Source: Ferroplasma acidiphilum (GTDB lineage Archaea > Thermoplasmatota > Thermoplasmata > Thermoplasmatales > Thermoplasmataceae). Taken from it: DNA of 64,000 bases. Below, piece after piece: positions 62,224 through 64,000 of this stretch. Location of the stretch: positions 310,001 through 374,000 of the forward strand of contig NZ_CP015363.1 in the NCBI RefSeq assembly GCF_002078355.1, in the 5' to 3' direction. The notes beneath the pieces were generated by a model that made no database searches, was not told the origin of the DNA, and was given only the letters and a program-made list of their open reading frames with translations. The stretch's first letter is position 1; every line of letters starts with the position of its first letter. Position numbers and translations under genes: made by a program.

Positions 62224-62472
62224 CTACAATTTCTCATTGATAATTTTTATTATTGTTGATTTTTTAATATCAGCGTCAATTACAAACATTTTTGAATCCT
62301 CATATGGAATTCTTGAATAATGGGCATCTCTCACTTCATATTTGAGATTCATAGTTCTTAATATCTGCTCCAGCTTATCATCGGAATAATTTTTTGCCCT
62401 TTCCCTGCTGATCCTCCGCCCGTATTTTCTTGATATGGCGGGGTTAAAATACTGTGAATAAAGTGTTATCAT
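62224..62472 (-). CDS. srp19: Signal recognition particle 19 kDa protein
   Basis: An 82-residue archaeal SRP19, which binds SRP RNA and prepares it for SRP54. It shows FNPAISRKYGRRISRERA (the N-P, G-R-R RNA-contact motif) and the C-terminal ISxADIKKS-like (IDADIKKSTIIKII) end. Its ATG overlaps the S8e stop by four bases, and its end is one base from the end of priL on the other strand. Confidence 0.9.
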   Translation of the reverse strand: MITLYSQYFNPAISRKYGRRISRERAKNYSDDKLEQILRTMNLKYEVRDAHYSRIPYEDSKMFVIDADIKKSTIIKIINEKL

Positions 62473-62849
62473 TTTACTAATACTGCATTGATAATTCCAC
62501 TCTGCCCGGGCCTTGATGTAATTCTGGCATTTCCTTCTTCTGTAGATATTATCGTGCCTTTATTCATTATATTTCTCTGTACATAATGGGGATCAGCATT
62601 GTTTTCTTTTACAGTTAATATTTTCAGCTTCTTTGTGGTTTTGTCTTCCGGGTTGTATATGTTTGCAAACTGCTCTTTCAGCAATAGCAATTTCCTGTTG
62701 CCGCCCATTGTCCTGAGGCTCCTGCGTTCTGTCTCACCGATTCTGGTGAATGAGGGTTCCCTGCCGAGTTCATACCTTCTCTTTGAATGCTCCCTCCTTA
62801 ACTTTCCTCCTGTAAACTTCTTTGTACTTTTACCCTGATAAATTGTCAT
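62469..62849 (-). CDS. rps8e: 30S ribosomal protein S8e
   Basis: A 126-residue S8e, found in archaea and eukaryotes only. Family start MTIYQGKSTKKFTGGKLRREHSKRR, then GNRKLLLL, PHYVQRNIMNKGTIISTEEG and the end ARITSRPGQSGIINAVLVK. First gene of the rps8e-srp19 pair. The ATG is preceded by a TATA-like sequence 26-30 bases upstream. Confidence 0.95.
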   Translation of the reverse strand: MTIYQGKSTKKFTGGKLRREHSKRRYELGREPSFTRIGETERRSLRTMGGNRKLLLLKEQFANIYNPEDKTTKKLKILTVKENNADPHYVQRNIMNKGTIISTEEGNARITSRPGQSGIINAVLVK

Positions 62850-63000
62850 ATCATCCCTTATTTATTGTAATTATATAAGTTTATTTATGTATTATACGGC
62901 TCAACCAATCATTAACCGTTTATCATCTACAGAAGCAGGAATATTATAATTCCATGGATATACAAAAAATAAAAATAAACAGACGTAATTATATTTTACT

Positions 63001-64000
63001 GTGAACAGATATTCAATTATATTTAAAAACATCAAAAGTGTATGGTATCTTATCATTGTTGTAATAGGAGCATCACTTGCATATGCCTATCTCCGGCTGC
63101 TTGTTCCACTATATATTGGAGATGCTGTCAACAACCTGGTTGGAAAAAACTATATTATTATCCTCCATTTTGCCCTTCTTATTTTTGGTGTAACGGTGGC
63201 ATCATCTATATTTGATTTTGCCATTGATTACTATGCAAATAAGGCAAGCCAGAAATTTGTTTACAATCTCAGAAAAAATGAATTTTCACATTTGCTGGCA
63301 AAAAATTATGAATATTTTAATAGCAATTCTACAGGCAATATACTTTCAAAATTTACCATGGATATAGAGACACTTAGAAGGCTTGTAAATATGTCACTTT
63401 CTAACCTTTTCAGTGTAACATTCCTTATTATAATAGCAGGCATTGACCTTACCAGGTTATATTACGGATTTACAGTAATATTTTTCGTGGTTATAGCACC
63501 AATAATTTATTTTACCCTTGTTATGCAGAGGAAGCAAAGAAAGTACTGGCGTGCCCTGAGGGACAAATACGGGACAATGAACAACCTGATCAACCAGAAT
63601 ATTATCGGAAACAGGGTTGTCAGAAGCTTCACTGCGGAAGAGGAGGAAATTAAAAGATTTAACAACTCTACAGACTCATATTTCGATGATTATAAGGGAA
63701 TAGCAGGCGTAAGGTCTCTGTATAACCCACTTCTTGCACTCTTTTTAAGCCTTGCAATAGGATTTGTTTTAATATATGGCGGAATAGAAAGCATTGATTC
63801 CATCATCTCAGTTGGGAGTGTCATTGCAGCGGTAAATATATTTACACTGGTTCTCCGCCCTGTGAGGTTTTATGGGCGTTATATTTCATTCTATGAAAAT
63901 GGCATGGCAAGCCTCGATAGAATTAACGCAATAAACAATGATAACTCTGACTATAAAGGTACACTGTTGCCGGAGGTGTATGGAAGAATAAGCCTGGAAA
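63001..64000 (+). CDS. ABC exporter, membrane domain (N-terminal part, runs off the right edge)
   Basis: The first 333 codons of an exporter-type ABC transporter in which the transmembrane domain precedes the ATPase domain (the latter lies beyond the window). The protein has about six hydrophobic helices, with the coupling-helix regions LRKNEFSHLLAKNYEYFN and RYYxxxR-like areas, then GNRVVRSFTAEEEEIKRFNN, a standard ABC-exporter stretch. It starts at GTG 63001: an ATG at 62955 lies out of frame and ends in TGA over this GTG. No signal for substrate. Likely drug or lipid export. Confidence 0.88.
   Translation, partial: MNRYSIIFKNIKSVWYLIIVVIGASLAYAYLRLLVPLYIGDAVNNLVGKNYIIILHFALLIFGVTVASSIFDFAIDYYANKASQKFVYNLRKNEFSHLLAKNYEYFNSNSTGNILSKFTMDIETLRRLVNMSLSNLFSVTFLIIIAGIDLTRLYYGFTVIFFVVIAPIIYFTLVMQRKQRKYWRALRDKYGTMNNLINQNIIGNRVVRSFTAEEEEIKRFNNSTDSYFDDYKGIAGVRSLYNPLLALFLSLAIGFVLIYGGIESIDSIISVGSVIAAVNIFTLVLRPVRFYGRYISFYENGMASLDRINAINNDNSDYKGTLLPEVYGRISLE

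Noticed and set aside
62955-63003. 16-codon frame ending in TGA over the ABC transporter GTG
   Set aside because: Too short to claim as a leader peptide, with no ribosome-binding site; only noted because it rules out an upstream start for the transporter.
1-64000. CRISPR array, prophage, restriction-modification or toxin-antitoxin module
   Set aside because: No regularly spaced repeats, Cas proteins, integrase, capsid, methyltransferase-endonuclease pair or toxin motif were seen while reading through both strands.

Overview
The window looks like chromosomal DNA of an acidophilic archaeon of the Thermoplasmatales, most likely Ferroplasma or a close relative. Evidence: A+T-rich DNA; archaeal housekeeping genes (diphthine synthase, membrane-anchored LonB, PriL, SRP19, RNase P component 4, S8e, prefoldin alpha, archaeal GluRS); a bacterial-type gyrBA pair, as is usual in Thermoplasmatales; a Rieske/cytochrome b locus beside tatAC; a copper cluster with TRASH/YHS proteins; and an O6-alkylguanine-DNA alkyltransferase fused to endonuclease V, a bifunctional enzyme described from Ferroplasma acidarmanus. 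Many operon-leading genes have a TATA box 22-30 bases before the start codon and no Shine-Dalgarno sequence (leaderless type), whereas downstream operon genes often carry strong GGAGG sites.

Layout. 1-4794 (minus): start of a MoxR/RavA-like ATPase, then the run eno-dphB-serS-mscS. 4973-8994: AIM24-like protein, LonB overlapping a Cgi121-like gene, and a convergent PfkB kinase. 9195-14891: a six-gene plus-strand locus with a secreted sequon-rich protein, two unknown proteins, MoxR, DUF58 and a polytopic membrane protein. 15071-21689: rhodanese, then glycogen genes (GH15 on minus; debranching enzyme, GT4 synthase and GH57 on plus, overlapping). 21757-27431: zinc ribbon, methyltransferase with a small charged protein, ACT-like protein, NOG1-like GTPase with gltX, and two orphan genes. 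27601-31929: gyrBA. 32019-38682: metabolic genes (cyclase, OsmC, APC permease, homoserine dehydrogenase, proC, CaiB family).

38683-42977: a respiratory module on minus (Rieske, cytochrome b, three tiny membrane proteins) divergent from tatA-tatC, whose Sec-independent translocase probably exports the Rieske protein. 43339-46123: copper module with an 18-bp palindrome, a TRASH regulator, a 44-residue TRASH/YHS protein and a CPC-type P1B-ATPase. 46162-49442: PEBP protein, aminotransferase and an intact IS256-family element with 31-bp inverted repeats and 7-bp target repeats, inserted just before a membrane-protein gene. 49510-53489: HTH regulator, pgk-pfdA-ftsY and a PaiB-like flavoprotein. 53521-53749: tRNA-Pro(CGG) and tRNA-Leu(CAG), the latter overlapping the alkyltransferase/endonuclease V gene. 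54748-64000: MMPL transporter, RNase P component 4, phosphoglycolate phosphatase, dihydroorotase, pepQ-priL, rps8e-srp19 and the start of an ABC exporter.

The best candidates for something undescribed are the MoxR/DUF58/secreted-protein locus, the three small membrane proteins with the cytochrome b complex, and the palindrome-controlled TRASH copper module. I saw no CRISPR array, prophage or classical defence island. All calls were made by reading motifs, without database searches.
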